From the NCBI GenBank assembly GCA_963204815.1, contig CAUJHQ010000083.1, positions 1 through 64,000 of the forward strand: 64,000 nt of DNA, read 5' to 3'. The notes under the pieces were generated by a model. It had not been told where the DNA came from, searched no databases, and worked only from the letters and a program-made list of their open reading frames with translations. A program made the position numbers and the translations under genes. The DNA is from Pseudomonadota bacterium. Its GTDB lineage: Bacteria > Pseudomonadota > Gammaproteobacteria > Burkholderiales > Burkholderiaceae_C. Of the stretch, positions 18,065-27,755 are shown in pieces. Every line of letters begins with the position of its first letter. Positions within the stretch are counted from its first letter, which is position 1.

Positions 18065-19195
18065 TCAGACGGGGACCTTGGGCACGGTGGAGACCAGGCC
18101 GTTGCGGGCGAGCGAGAAGCTCTGCTTGTACGAACCGCGCTGGATCTCGTGCGTGACGCGGGTGACGTAGTACAGGCCGTCGAACGGCAGCCCCGCACCG
18201 CGCACGCCGACGAGGCGGCGCGACTTCAGCACGCGGCCGTAGCGCACGACGTCGAGCGAGCCCTGGCCGAACACCGAATCGCTGTGGCGGCCGGCATAGG
18301 CCAGGCCCTTCATCAGCGCCTCGGCAGCGCCCAGGTGTGCCGTGTCGTGCATGAAGTGCAGCTTCGGCGGCAGCGGCGGCACCGCCCCCAGCGGCGGGTT
18401 CAGCGGCGTCACGTCGGGGATCGGGATGCCGATCGGTGCCTTGCTCGCCTGCTCGTGGAAGAAGACCACCGGCATCGTCTTCTTCTCGCGGTCGAAGTTG
18501 AACGACAGGTTCTCGACGTTGGTGTCGCGGTCCATGCCGGTGGTCAGCGCGCCCTGCGGCACGCCGACGCGGACCTCCGGGCCCCAGTAAGCCTTGGACA
18601 TGCCGGTGGCCGGGCCGGGCTCGAGGTAGAAGACGTAGCCGACGTCCTCGGCCAGCTTCTTCACGTAGGCGTAGTCGCTGCCCTGCTGGCGCGGAATGCG
18701 CGAGGTGGGCAGCGGCGGCACGTCGACGATGCTCGGCACCACCACGGGCACCACGCCCAGCGCCGCGTACTTCGCCAGGATCAGCAGCACGCGCGCGGAG
18801 GGCGGCATCGCCGGGTACGGCACACCCGGCAGTTCGATGACGTGCATCAGCGCCGACAGGTCCTTGCCGCGCACCACCAGCTGCCCCACGCCGCCGGTGC
18901 CCGGCACGGTGTCGACCGTCGTCACGACGCCATCGACGATGGGCTCCGTGCTGCCGCCCAGCGTGACCGCGAGGAAGACGCGCATCAGCGGCACGCCGCC
19001 GCCGCCGCCGGTGAGCAGGAACAGCGTGCGCAGCAGCGACTTCTTCGGCAGGTCGAAGGTGAGTTCGAAGCCGCTGGGCGTGTCGCCGTTGGCGCTCTCG
19101 ACCTTCACCGAATGCAGCGCCTCGACGACCTCGCGCGGCGCCGCTACCGGTGCCGGGCCGATGAAGAGCGAGAGCTGGATGCCGTTGGCGGACAT
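18065..19195 (-). CDS. Baseplate hub protein, gpD/gp27-like
   Basis: 376 aa with the phage late-control D layout: barrel region VKVESANGDTPSGFELTFDLPKKS, FLAVTLGGSTEPIVDGVVTTVD, then LVVRGKDLSALMHVIELPGVPYPAMPPSARVLLILAKYAALGV and the QQGSDYAYVKKLAEDVGYVFYLEPG block. The C-terminal end YYVTRVTHEIQRGSYKQSFSLARNGL is typical. It forms the trimeric hub that adapts the sixfold tube to the threefold spike. Spacing to neighbours is 8-11 bp. Confidence 0.88.
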   Translation of the reverse strand: MSANGIQLSLFIGPAPVAAPREVVEALHSVKVESANGDTPSGFELTFDLPKKSLLRTLFLLTGGGGGVPLMRVFLAVTLGGSTEPIVDGVVTTVDTVPGTGGVGQLVVRGKDLSALMHVIELPGVPYPAMPPSARVLLILAKYAALGVVPVVVPSIVDVPPLPTSRIPRQQGSDYAYVKKLAEDVGYVFYLEPGPATGMSKAYWGPEVRVGVPQGALTTGMDRDTNVENLSFNFDREKKTMPVVFFHEQASKAPIGIPIPDVTPLNPPLGAVPPLPPKLHFMHDTAHLGAAEALMKGLAYAGRHSDSVFGQGSLDVVRYGRVLKSRRLVGVRGAGLPFDGLYYVTRVTHEIQRGSYKQSFSLARNGLVSTVPKVPV

Positions 19196-19203
19196 GGCGG
19201 TGT

Positions 19204-19554
19204 TCAGGCGCCCGGGGGCAACGGCACCGCGACCCGCAGGCCCGGCGTGTCGGTCAGCTCGAACGGGTCGGTCACGGCGTTGGCGTCGGCGACGCGCCAG
19301 TACAGCAGCGGGTCGCCCAGCGTGCGTTGCGCCAGCAGGTCGGGGCGGTCGCCGCTGGCGATGGTGACGCGCGCCGCGGCCGGAATGTCGCGCAGCTGCG
19401 GGATGAAGCGCCGCCGCACGAAGGGCACCGGCGGTTCGCCGCCGGCCTGCGGCAGCAGCGCGATGGCGACGCCGCGGTAGCGGCTGGCGGCGTCGAACGG
19501 CGTCGTCGGGATCGCGCCGGCGTCGATCAGCATCTGCACCGGGTCCTGGCTCAT
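19204..19554 (-). CDS. Small LysM-type tail protein (gpX-like)
   Basis: 116 aa from the ATG at 19554, preceded by GGAG. It includes ASRYRGVAIALLP, ARVTIASGDRPDLLAQRTLGDPLLYWRVADANAVTDPFEL and ends LRVAVPLPPGA. The middle part has the LysM-like form (gpX of P2) in which a short domain binds inside the hub or tube. The position, between tube-binding protein and hub, is the conserved one in eCIS operons. A 145-aa version starting upstream would begin with Arg-rich out-of-phase sequence and is rejected. Confidence 0.75.
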   Translation of the reverse strand: MSQDPVQMLIDAGAIPTTPFDAASRYRGVAIALLPQAGGEPPVPFVRRRFIPQLRDIPAAARVTIASGDRPDLLAQRTLGDPLLYWRVADANAVTDPFELTDTPGLRVAVPLPPGA

Positions 19555-19567
19555 CGGGGGTCTCCGG

Positions 19568-20227
19568 TCATGGCAGCGAAGCGATGCCCAGCGCCTGCAG
19601 CGAGGCGTTGCCGGCCTTCGCGGCCAGCGCCTCGCGCGCACGCAGGTGGTTGAGGAAGAGCGCGCCGCCGCGGTGGTCGAAGCCGAGGTCGTCGGTCGTC
19701 ATCACGCGCAGGCCGAGCGAGACCCTGGCGCGGATCGGGTTCAGCGCCGGGTCGAAGGCCTCTTCGGTGATCGACAGCTCCGTCACGCGCACCGGCTGCA
19801 CGCGGTGGCGGCCGAAGACGAAGACGAGCAGCGGCGCGTCGGGCGGCACGATCTCCAGCGTGCCGGACGCCGCCAGCGCATTCGTCTGCTGCAGCGCGTC
19901 GCTGCCCGGGTTGACCAGGGCCTCCAGCGCCGCCAGCTGCGGCGCGATGCCGTGGCGCACCGCGTCCGGGTTCTGGTCGGGCGCGCCCAGCGGGTCGGTG
20001 GCGTCGATCTCGGCTTCGAGCTTGATCGTCTCGACCGCCGGGCCCTTCAGGCGGAACGGCTGCGCGCGTTCGGCCGCGCCGTCGCCGCCGACGCCCTGCA
20101 CCTGGTAGCTGCGCGACAGCGTGTCCGGGTTGTACTGCAGCGCGATCGTGCGCAGCACGCGCGCGCCCGAGGGGTCGAGCATCACGAGGCCGCCCTTGAC
20201 CAGCTTCGGCGAAGAACTCAGGCTCAT
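19568..20227 (-). CDS. CIS tube-binding / tube initiator protein (Afp7-like)
   Basis: 219 aa. The start [37 protein letters not shown] is characteristic of the eCIS tube protein family that adapts hub to tube. The middle section [45 protein letters not shown] is the conserved core, and the C-terminal tail ([14 protein letters not shown]) may continue as a LysM-like peg. Its start codon overlaps the stop of the first DUF4157 protein by 4 bp, which ties cargo and baseplate genes into one transcript. Confidence 0.82.
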   Translation of the reverse strand: MSLSSSPKLVKGGLVMLDPSGARVLRTIALQYNPDTLSRSYQVQGVGGDGAAERAQPFRLKGPAVETIKLEAEIDATDPLGAPDQNPDAVRHGIAPQLAALEALVNPGSDALQQTNALAASGTLEIVPPDAPLLVFVFGRHRVQPVRVTELSITEEAFDPALNPIRARVSLGLRVMTTDDLGFDHRGGALFLNHLRAREALAAKAGNASLQALGIASLP

Positions 20228-21390
20228 GGCGTGGCCTCTCCGGGGGCGGCGCCGCGGGCGCCGGCGCGTTGGCGGTCAGACCCCGGCGCGCCGAAGCGCC
20301 GGCGCACCAGCGCGATGTAGGGCTCGGCCAGCGTCACGGTCGCGTAGTGCTCCAGCGTCGGGTTCGGGCCGCGGCAGTGGCGCAGCGCCTCGTTGTAGTC
20401 GCTGATGCATTCGGCCTGCTGCTCGGCGTTCCACTGCTCCCACGGGACGCGCGCGCGCACCATCGCGCGCCAGTCGTAGGCGGCGTTGCGGTCGCCACCG
20501 GTGATGGCCGCCACTGCCTGCGGGATCAGGCTCGACGGGATGTAGGCCAGGCCGCCGTTCTGGTACTGCCAGACGTGGCCCATCTCGTGCGCCAGCACCA
20601 GCAGGCCGGCGTCGCTGAGGTCCATCGTGTCGCCCTTGAAATGCGCGTCCTGCAGGTTGATGGTGTTGCCGGTGGTGCGCGCCGCACCGGCGGCGAGCGC
20701 ACTGCCGCGGGTGACGGTCACGCGCGACATGTCGACGCTGTCGTGGTAGATCTCGAACAGGTACGCACGCTCGGGCCCGCTGAGCGAACGGCTGCGGCGC
20801 GACGCCAGGTCGCCCGCGATCGCACCGCCGATGAGGCCGCCGAGCCCGCCGACGATGCCGCCGATCACCATGCCCACGGGGCCGAACAGCGAGCCCAGCC
20901 CGATGCCGATGGCCGCGCCGAGGCCGCCGCCCAGCAGCCCGCCCAGCCCCGCGCCGAGCAGCGAGCGCTGCACGCGCAGGCCGCTGTGTTGCGGCGATGC
21001 GGGCACGCCGCCGCGTTCGGCGGCGCGCGCCTCGTGCTCGGCACTGCTCGCCGCCGACTCCAACTGCAGCGGCCCGCCGGTGTAGGCCTGGGCGCGCTGC
21101 TGGCGCACGTGCGTCAGCTCGTGCTCGATGAGCGCGCGGCCGGCCGGCAGGTCGGGCCGGTAGGCGCCCGGCGCGAAGACGATGTCGCGGCCCACCGTGT
21201 AGGCGGCGGCGCCCAGCGCGAGCGCGCTAGCCCCGGCGCGCTCGTCGGTGTGCAGGCGCACGGCGCCGAAGTCGAGGCCCGGTGCGACGCCGGCCGCCGC
21301 CTGCCACGGGCCGCGCAGCACCTCGGCCACCGGCAGCGGCGGCGCGCGGCGCGGCGCGGCGTGGGCGGGTTCGGGAAGGTGCGTGCGCAT
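20224..21390 (-). CDS. eCIS core (DUF4157) protein with glycine-zipper and second HExxH
   Basis: 388 aa. Residues ~30-125 form a DUF4157 domain with HELTH at 90-94 ([12 protein letters not shown]). Residues 142-193 are an unbroken glycine-zipper stretch ([17 protein letters not shown], then [18 protein letters not shown]) able to insert into membranes. Residues ~205-365 form another domain with a second zinc-protease motif HEMGH at 268-272 and a possible third ligand Glu near 327 ([10 protein letters not shown]). DUF4157 is known as the N-terminal region of many eCIS cargo proteins. The combination suggests a membrane-active metallopeptidase effector, by inference. It sits directly upstream of the tube-binding gene. 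Confidence 0.75.
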   Translation of the reverse strand: MRTHLPEPAHAAPRRAPPLPVAEVLRGPWQAAAGVAPGLDFGAVRLHTDERAGASALALGAAAYTVGRDIVFAPGAYRPDLPAGRALIEHELTHVRQQRAQAYTGGPLQLESAASSAEHEARAAERGGVPASPQHSGLRVQRSLLGAGLGGLLGGGLGAAIGIGLGSLFGPVGMVIGGIVGGLGGLIGGAIAGDLASRRSRSLSGPERAYLFEIYHDSVDMSRVTVTRGSALAAGAARTTGNTINLQDAHFKGDTMDLSDAGLLVLAHEMGHVWQYQNGGLAYIPSSLIPQAVAAITGGDRNAAYDWRAMVRARVPWEQWNAEQQAECISDYNEALRHCRGPNPTLEHYATVTLAEPYIALVRRRFGAPGSDRQRAGARGAAPGEATP

Positions 21391-21398
21391 CGCGTGGG

Positions 21399-24191
21399 TC
21401 AGTCCAGCGGGTTGAGCGAGTGGTCGGGCGCCGGCACCCAGGGCGGGCGCGTGCTGTCCTTGGCGTCGGCGACGGACTCCTTGTCCTTCGGGTCGCGGCC
21501 GTCGAGCGCGACCTCGTAGTCGACGAGATCGTCCTCGTACCACTCCCAGCTCAGGCGGAACAACGTCGCCGCGCGCAGGCCCGCCGAGTAGCGCACGCCG
21601 GCCTTGGCCAGGCGGGGGTCGGCCCGCAGGCGCTCGCCGAGCTTGCGTTCCACTTCGCGGTAGTCGAAGACGCGGTCGAACAGCGGCTGCAGCGCGGTCG
21701 TGAAGGCGAGGTGGTAGCGCTCGAGCAGGGTCTTGAGTGTCGTCACGTCGACCTCGGTGCGTGCCGCCGCCTGCGGGTCGGTGCGGCCCTCCAGCGCGCG
21801 CTCGAAGGCGGCCCAGGCGGCCGGGCCGGTGTCGTTCCAGAAGTCCAGCATCTCGCGGTTGTGGATCTCGCGCCACTGCTCGGTGAGCGCCAGGTACTGG
21901 GTGTGGAACAGGTGGTTCGGGCTCGCCTTGTCCTGCGTGGCGGGGCCGAACACGTCGGCCATCGCGCTGCCCTGGTAGTAGGCCCAGAGCTGGCGTTGCT
22001 CGGCCTTCGCGTCGGCCACGGCGCGCGGCACTTCGGTGACGCGCACCGGCATGTCCAGCGGTCCGCCGATGTACTGCGCGGCGGCCAGTTCGCCGATGAA
22101 CTGCCGGTCGTCGGCCGGCCCGGGCGGCGCCTGGTCGGTGCTCGGGTCCTGGAAGGCCTGCCACGACTTGCGCCGCCGCGCGAGGTAGGTGGCATCGAAG
22201 ACCGCGTAGCTGTCGTTCTCGATCACGAAGGTGGGCAGCGCGTTGCCCGCATCGCCGTTGATCACCAGCGAGACATGGGCCGGCAGGCGCACGAAATGGA
22301 AGCGCAGCTTCAGTTCCCGGCGCACCAGCGACAGCACGTAGGCCGCGCGCATCGCGTAGACGCCGCAGTCGTGCACCAGCTGGCCGGTCAGCGCGCGCGG
22401 GAACGGCCGGTTGAAGTAGGGCGTGGTGCCGATGTCGTACAGGTTGGTGTAGCGGGCGTGGACGGTGAAGGCGCGGAAGTAGCCGAACAGCAGCGAGACG
22501 ATCTCCTTCAGCGCGTCGGCCGGCGCCATCGCCGGTCGCACGCGCCGTTCGGCCGCGGCCGCGCCGGTGTCGGTGAGGTCGCGGTACTTCTGCAGCAGGA
22601 AGACGCGCCAGCTGTCGTCGTTGTCGAGCTTCAGGCCGCCGGCGGCCTGCGTCGACTGGCGTGTGTCCACCGCCGCCTCGGCCTGCGCCAGCGTGTCGAC
22701 GAAGGCCTTGCGCGGCGTCAGCGCGTCGAGCGCGCCGTACAGCCGGCCGAGCTGGTGGATCTGCGCCAGCCGCGTGTCGTAGCTGTTGACGATCGACGAG
22801 CGCAGCTCGGGCACCGCCTCCTGGCGCGGGTCGTAGGTGGTCACGGGCACCGACTTCGGCTTCGCCTGGCCGGTGGCCTGGTCGAAAACGTCGACCACCC
22901 GGCCTTCGCCCGGCCGCGGCAGTTCGGTCTGCGTGATCTTGAACGACTGCGCGAAGACCGCGTGCGGCTGGCCGACGTCGAGGTTGATCGCCGGCTGCAG
23001 CGCGCCGACCATCTCGCGTCGCAGCGCCCCCAGCAGCGCGGCGCCGCTGCCGTCGGGTTGCGCCTTCTCCAGGTCGGCGCGCGCGCCGTCGATCGCGCGC
23101 TGCATGAACGCGGACCACGCCGTGTGCCAGTCTTCGATGAGGTCGAACACGCGGTCGTGGAACTCGGCGCGGGTGAGCATCGGCCGCAGCGCGAAGCCAC
23201 CGAGGCCGAGGCGGCGTTCGGTCTCGACGGCGTCGAAGTCGATCGCCCGCCAGGTGGCGCGCACCGCGGCATAGGCGCGGGCATAGCGGCGCAACGAGGC
23301 GCCCGCCGCCTCGGCGCTGCCCAGGCCCGGTGCGTCGGCGCCCTGGATCAGGCGCGCCAGGAAGTCCAGGCGCCGCCGCTGGCCGTAGATGTCGGGGTCG
23401 TGCGGCCCGATCTTCTCGAAGGCCGCGTAGGCGTCGCGCAGGCGCGCCGCGTCGGCTTCGAGGCCGAGTTCGTACAGGCGTGCGCTCAGCTCCAGCAGCA
23501 GTTCGCGGCTGAATTGGCCCTGGCCGATGCCGAAGCCGGCTTTCAGCAGCGCGTCCAGCTTCTTCGGCGCCGTGCTGCGGTCGCCGGCCTCGACGGCCTC
23601 GCACAGCTCGAGCAGCGCCACCTGGGTGTCGAAGAAGCTGGGCACGATGACCGGCCCGCCGCTCTTCGCCAACTCGGCCATCTCGCGGCGTGCCGCGGCG
23701 ACCTGGTCGATCGCCTGCTGGTACCAGCGCGCCACCGGCGCGGCAGCGGCGTCGGGCTTGTTGCGCCAGCCCACGGGGGCGCCTTCGTTCGCCTGCGCCA
23801 CGTGGGCCAGCTCGTGCGCCAGCAGCGCGAGCCCGGCGTGCGTCTGCGGCTGCCAGCGGCCGGCGCCGAAGTGGATGTCGTGGCCGAGCGCACTGGCCTG
23901 GGCGCGCGCGGCACGCGCGAGCGCGTGCGCCGCGGCGTCGTCGTGAATGCGCACCTGGCCGAAGTCGGCACCGAAGCGCGGCTCGAAGTGGCGGCGCAGC
24001 GCCGGCGGCAGCGCCTGCCCGCCCGCGGCAGCGCGGCGCGGTGCGCCCGGCGTGCCGAGCGCCAGCGCCGGCGCCGGGCCGGCGCCCAGCGCCAGCACCG
24101 CCCGGCGGTCGGCGTCCTGCTCGAGGGCCGCTTCGCTGCGCCGCTGCGCGGCGGCGGGGCGCGCGGGCTCGGGTGCGGCGCTGCGCTGCAT
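21399..24191 (-). CDS. Large eCIS core (DUF4157) cargo candidate with Cys-His (papain/transglutaminase-like) module
   Basis: 930 aa. After a low-complexity start, residues ~60-145 are DUF4157 ([27 protein letters not shown] at 126-130). The long centre is mainly helical. Around residues 600-670 a compact module reads [15 protein letters not shown] (Cys609), [11 protein letters not shown] (His639) and [13 protein letters not shown] (Asn659/Asp660). The Cys-His-Asn/Asp order and spacing resemble papain-fold or transglutaminase-like enzymes. The last 250 residues are helical with many Asp, Arg and Trp. It overlaps the 70-aa gene by 1 bp (TGATG). Likely delivered by the particle; target unknown. 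Confidence 0.7.
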   Translation of the reverse strand: MQRSAAPEPARPAAAQRRSEAALEQDADRRAVLALGAGPAPALALGTPGAPRRAAAGGQALPPALRRHFEPRFGADFGQVRIHDDAAAHALARAARAQASALGHDIHFGAGRWQPQTHAGLALLAHELAHVAQANEGAPVGWRNKPDAAAAPVARWYQQAIDQVAAARREMAELAKSGGPVIVPSFFDTQVALLELCEAVEAGDRSTAPKKLDALLKAGFGIGQGQFSRELLLELSARLYELGLEADAARLRDAYAAFEKIGPHDPDIYGQRRRLDFLARLIQGADAPGLGSAEAAGASLRRYARAYAAVRATWRAIDFDAVETERRLGLGGFALRPMLTRAEFHDRVFDLIEDWHTAWSAFMQRAIDGARADLEKAQPDGSGAALLGALRREMVGALQPAINLDVGQPHAVFAQSFKITQTELPRPGEGRVVDVFDQATGQAKPKSVPVTTYDPRQEAVPELRSSIVNSYDTRLAQIHQLGRLYGALDALTPRKAFVDTLAQAEAAVDTRQSTQAAGGLKLDNDDSWRVFLLQKYRDLTDTGAAAAERRVRPAMAPADALKEIVSLLFGYFRAFTVHARYTNLYDIGTTPYFNRPFPRALTGQLVHDCGVYAMRAAYVLSLVRRELKLRFHFVRLPAHVSLVINGDAGNALPTFVIENDSYAVFDATYLARRRKSWQAFQDPSTDQAPPGPADDRQFIGELAAAQYIGGPLDMPVRVTEVPRAVADAKAEQRQLWAYYQGSAMADVFGPATQDKASPNHLFHTQYLALTEQWREIHNREMLDFWNDTGPAAWAAFERALEGRTDPQAAARTEVDVTTLKTLLERYHLAFTTALQPLFDRVFDYREVERKLGERLRADPRLAKAGVRYSAGLRAATLFRLSWEWYEDDLVDYEVALDGRDPKDKESVADAKDSTRPPWVPAPDHSLNPLD

Positions 24192-24403
24192 CAGCGTGCT
24201 CCCGGTGGCAGCGAAGGCCGCAGCCGCGCTGCGATGGCTTCGGCGGCGTGGCCTTCGACAGCGCCGCCGGCCGCCGGCGCTTCGCCGGCCAGCGCCTGCG
24301 CGAGCGCCGCTTCGACGGCGGCGGCCAGCCGCTCGGCGCTGGGCGCGCCGGGACCATGCCAGACGACGCGGCCGATCTGCACCTCGACGCGCAAGGGCTT
24401 CAT
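24191..24403 (-). CDS. Small eCIS-associated protein, 70 aa
   Basis: 70 aa: a short beta start ([14 protein letters not shown]) followed by an Ala-rich helix ([19 protein letters not shown]) and a second helix ([13 protein letters not shown]). It is coupled at both ends, by a 4-bp overlap with the 475-aa cargo gene and a TGATG with the 930-aa gene. Lying between two cargo candidates it could be a chaperone or adaptor, by inference. The V-x-I-x-R-hydrophobic start resembles the C-terminal VVRVSIDRLDVR of the Pro/Ala-rich protein at 29083-29751. Confidence 0.6.
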   Translation of the reverse strand: MKPLRVEVQIGRVVWHGPGAPSAERLAAAVEAALAQALAGEAPAAGGAVEGHAAEAIAARLRPSLPPGAR

Positions 24404-25827
24404 GGCGGACCGCCTGCGCCGCTGGACCGCCAGGGCGTCAGGCCGGCGTTCTTCGGGTCCAGCAGCTTCATGTCGTACGCGCCGCCGGCGCCGGCGGGCG
24501 CGTAGTAGATGTCGAACTTCTTCGGCGCCGGGTCGTAGACGCTGAACAGCAGGCCGACGAGCGGGTCCATCGCCTCGCTGTCGGCCTTCATGGCGTTGCC
24601 GTGGCCGCCGAGTTCGCGCAGCTCGGTGTTGCCGATGCCGACGTACAGCTGACCCTTGCCCGGGTCCGCCGGGTCGACCGGCTTGCGCGCCAGCGCCACC
24701 GCGTGCCCCGAGCGCGGCAACGAGGCGTCGTGCGGGTCCTGCTCGTGCACGATGATGACCATGTAGCCGACCGTGTTCCAGCCCTGCGCGCGCAGCAGCC
24801 GGGCGCCGACGGTGGCGTAGACGTCGCAGTCGGCCTTGATGCGGCCGCTGGCCTTGTCGACGTGCAGCGTCGCGCCGGCGGGGTCGCCGGTGGCGTTCGG
24901 GATCTCGTCGGCCGGCGGCTTGGAGGCGACGAAGTAGTTCTTCAGCAGGCCTTCGGTCATTTCCAGCGAACGCGATTCGCGCTGCCGGCCGGCGATGCCC
25001 TGGCGGTCGACGTCGAGCAGCGTCTTGCCGATGGCGTCGGTGTTGTCGCGCAGCCAGGCGCCGGCGCCTTGCCCCGGCCTGGTGGCGGCGATCGCCTGGT
25101 TGCCCAGCGGCGCGACCTGCGCGAACAGCGCCTGCTGGCCGGCGGGCGACGCCGCGGCGTAGGCCGTCAGCACGTCGAGCAGCTTGGTGCGCACCGCGGT
25201 GTCGGGCGTCTTGCCGGCCACCGCCGCGGCGGCGGCCCCTTCGCTGTGGCGCGCCAGTGCGCCGATGAGCAGCTGGAGCAGGTCGCGCGCCTCGTCGGCC
25301 GCCGTGTCGTCCCGGGCCTGGCCCGCGGCCGCCAGCGCCGCCGCCAGCGTGTCGGCGAAGCCGAGCGCCTGCGCCACCAGCGACTTGCGCGCGGCCGCGT
25401 CGCTGCCCGCCTGCTCGATCTCGAGGCGCCAGGCCTCGACCTGCGGTCGCAGCCCGCGGCCGTCGCAGGCGATCTCGGCGCGGCCGAGCGCGCGCTGCTG
25501 CAGCACGTGCGTGAGTTCGTGCGCGAGGAGGCCGGCCTCGAGCGGCCCGGCCTCGGCGACGCGGATCAACTCGCCGTGCGCGAAGGCGCGCGCGCCGAAG
25601 CCGCGCGCGGCCAGCGCCGCGGCCGCGTCGCGCGCCACGCGCACGCTGGCGAAGTCCTGCCCGAAGCGCCGCTCCATGTCGGCGCGCTGTGCGGCGGGCA
25701 GCGGCACGGCGCCGCCGGCCGGCGCGGTCGCGAGCGCCGGGGCCGCGGCCAGGCGTGGCAGCGGTGCGCCGTGCCGCACGGCGTGAGCGGCGCCCTGCGC
25801 CTGGGCTTCGCGCGCGGCCCGGCTCAT
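24400..25827 (-). CDS. eCIS core (DUF4157) cargo candidate, 475 aa, with Cys-His module
   Basis: From the ATG at 25827 the protein opens with ~40 low-complexity residues, then DUF4157: RADMERRFGQDFASVRVARD and AHELTHVLQQR (HELTH at 103-107). A helical linker follows (~120-290). Residues ~325-405 repeat the module of the 930-aa neighbour: IKADCDVYATVGARLL (Cys334), RSGHAVALA (His375), YVGIGNTELREL (Asn400). The C-terminus (KKFDIYYAPAGAGGAYDMK) is beta-rich. The two proteins otherwise differ, which suggests a shared enzyme fold with separate targets. It overlaps the ATPase gene upstream by 4 bp. The 758-aa frame beginning at 26676 is antisense-like in its first part and is not used. Confidence 0.7.
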   Translation of the reverse strand: MSRAAREAQAQGAAHAVRHGAPLPRLAAAPALATAPAGGAVPLPAAQRADMERRFGQDFASVRVARDAAAALAARGFGARAFAHGELIRVAEAGPLEAGLLAHELTHVLQQRALGRAEIACDGRGLRPQVEAWRLEIEQAGSDAAARKSLVAQALGFADTLAAALAAAGQARDDTAADEARDLLQLLIGALARHSEGAAAAAVAGKTPDTAVRTKLLDVLTAYAAASPAGQQALFAQVAPLGNQAIAATRPGQGAGAWLRDNTDAIGKTLLDVDRQGIAGRQRESRSLEMTEGLLKNYFVASKPPADEIPNATGDPAGATLHVDKASGRIKADCDVYATVGARLLRAQGWNTVGYMVIIVHEQDPHDASLPRSGHAVALARKPVDPADPGKGQLYVGIGNTELRELGGHGNAMKADSEAMDPLVGLLFSVYDPAPKKFDIYYAPAGAGGAYDMKLLDPKNAGLTPWRSSGAGGPP

Positions 25828-27755
25828 GGCGCGCTTCCCAGCGGCGCGCCGCTGCGTTCGAGCTTCGCGAACTCGGCGGCGGCGGCGGCCTGCAGCTGCG
25901 GCGGACCGATGGCCACGCCTTCGTGCGCGGCCTTGAACGCCGCGTTCAGCGCCACGCTGCGGATGTGGCCGCCGGCCAGGTGCCAGCGCGCCAGCGCCGC
26001 GAAGTCGACGTCCTGCAGCGGCGCGGCGGCGCTGAACTGGCGGCGCCAGATCGCCTCGCGCGCGGCCGTGTCGGGAAACGGGAACTGCACGACGAAGCGG
26101 ATGCGGCGCAGGAAGGCGCGGTCGAGCGCGCTCTTCAGGTTCGTCGTCAGGATCGCGAGGCCGCGGTAGGACTCGATGCGCTGCAGCAGGTAGGCGGTCT
26201 CGATGTTGGCGTAGCGGTCGTGGCTGTCCTTGACCTCGCTGCGCTTGCCGAACAGTGCGTCGGCCTCGTCGAACAGCAGCACGGCGCCGCTGGCCTCGGC
26301 GGCGTCGAACAGGCGCTTGAGGTTCTTCTCGGTCTCGCCGATGTACTTGCTGACGGTGCCGGCGAGGTCCACGCGGTACAGGTCCAGCGCGACGGCGTTG
26401 GCGATCGCCTCGGCCGCCATCGTCTTGCCGGTGCCCGAGTCGCCCGCGAACAGCGCGGCGATGCCCAGGCCGCGCGCGCCCGCGCCGCCGAAGCCCCATT
26501 CGCGGTAGACGCGGTCGCGCTGCGCCAGCTGCGCGGCAATCTCGCGCAGCTGCTCGCGCTGCGCGTTCGGCAGCACGAGGTCGTCGAAGCGCGTGCCGCT
26601 GTCGATGCGCGCGGCCAGCGTGTCGAGCCCGCCGCGCGCCGCCTCGCGCAAGCCCTGCCACAGGCGCGCCGGCCACGCGGCGTCGGGCGTGCCGGCGAGG
26701 CCGTCGATCACGTCGCGCAGGCGCGCGCGGTCGACGTCGAACTGGCGCAGCGCCGCCGCCAGCGCCGCCTGCCGGGCCGGCGCGAGCGTGGCGATGTCGG
26801 CGCCGCCGGCGGTGTGGTCGACCTCCACGCGCTGCGGTGGCCGCGCCAGCGCGCCGTGTGGCGGCGCGGCGCTGCCGGCGACCAGCACCGCCGGGCCGCC
26901 CAGGCGGGCGAGGAAGCGGCCCAGCCGGTGCAGCGCGTCGGCGCCTGCGGTGAGCGCGGGGTCAGGCACGAAGACCAGCACGGCGTCGGCGAGCGCGCCT
27001 TCGCGGTCGAGGCGGCAGGCCAGCGTGTCGGCGGCCGCGGCGTCGCCCGGCAGTTCGTCCAGCGCCACCCGCAGGGCCGCGCGGCCGGATGCGCGAGCGC
27101 CGGCCACGGCGGTGTCGCGCAGCAGCGGTGCGGCCGCGCCCGCCGGCGCCTGGAGCCAGACCAGGCCCGGTCCCCGCGCCAGCGCTTCGGCCACCCGTGC
27201 GGCGGCGCTGGCCTCGGCGTCACGCGGCTCGGCGGGCCACGAGACGAGGCCGCGCAGGCGCTCGTCGGTGGCGGCGACGCCGGTCAGCGCGTGCAGCAGG
27301 CGTTCGTCGATCTGCAGCGCCGCATGCGCCGGCAGCACCGGCGCATGCCCCGCCACCAGGTGCACCAGCTGCCAGCGGCGCAGCGGCGCCTGCGGCGACA
27401 TCGCGTCCCAGTGCGGGCCGTCGAGCACCGACATCGCGAGCGAGAACGACAAGCCCGAGGGCAGCAGCGCACGCAGGCCGCGGTCGAGCTCGACGCCGGC
27501 CGCCAGCAGCAGCAAGTCGCGTTCGAACGCCGACAGCCCGAACCGCGACGCCACGCGCATCAGCGCCGGCGGCTGCGCGCCTGCCCAGGGCGTCGGGCGC
27601 GCCGGCGTGGCGGCAGGCGCGGGCGCGCTGTCTTCGGCGTGCAGGCGCTGCCCGACCTGCACGCGCAGCCGTGCCAGTTCGCTCACCAGCCAGTGCTGGT
27701 TGTGCGCCGTCCAGTCGTCGTGCGCGGACACGGCCGGGTCGTCGTGTGGCTTCAT
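25824..27755 (-). CDS. eCIS-associated AAA+ ATPase (Afp15/Pvc15-like)
   Basis: 643 aa from the ATG at 27755. The N-terminal ~400 residues are a helical region and a degenerate ATPase-like domain without Walker motifs (FGLSAFERDLLLLAAGVELD). The C-terminal AAA+ domain has Walker A GDSGTGKT (438-445), the SKYIGETEKNLKRLF block, Walker B VLLFDEADALF (492-502), sensor-1-like AILTTNLKSALDRAFLRRIRF and GGHIRSVALNAAF. This two-domain architecture is that of the ATPase kept in most eCIS operons, thought to help assembly or cargo loading. Both ends overlap neighbours by 4 bp. Confidence 0.88.
   Translation of the reverse strand: MKPHDDPAVSAHDDWTAHNQHWLVSELARLRVQVGQRLHAEDSAPAPAATPARPTPWAGAQPPALMRVASRFGLSAFERDLLLLAAGVELDRGLRALLPSGLSFSLAMSVLDGPHWDAMSPQAPLRRWQLVHLVAGHAPVLPAHAALQIDERLLHALTGVAATDERLRGLVSWPAEPRDAEASAAARVAEALARGPGLVWLQAPAGAAAPLLRDTAVAGARASGRAALRVALDELPGDAAAADTLACRLDREGALADAVLVFVPDPALTAGADALHRLGRFLARLGGPAVLVAGSAAPPHGALARPPQRVEVDHTAGGADIATLAPARQAALAAALRQFDVDRARLRDVIDGLAGTPDAAWPARLWQGLREAARGGLDTLAARIDSGTRFDDLVLPNAQREQLREIAAQLAQRDRVYREWGFGGAGARGLGIAALFAGDSGTGKTMAAEAIANAVALDLYRVDLAGTVSKYIGETEKNLKRLFDAAEASGAVLLFDEADALFGKRSEVKDSHDRYANIETAYLLQRIESYRGLAILTTNLKSALDRAFLRRIRFVVQFPFPDTAAREAIWRRQFSAAAPLQDVDFAALARWHLAGGHIRSVALNAAFKAAHEGVAIGPPQLQAAAAAEFAKLERSGAPLGSAP

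Noticed and set aside
20224-25827. DUF4157 HExxH motifs as evidence of active proteases in all three proteins
   Set aside because: The DUF4157 HExxH is a general feature of eCIS core domains and need not be catalytic on the target; only the separate HEMGH of the 388-aa protein is treated as a possible effector site.
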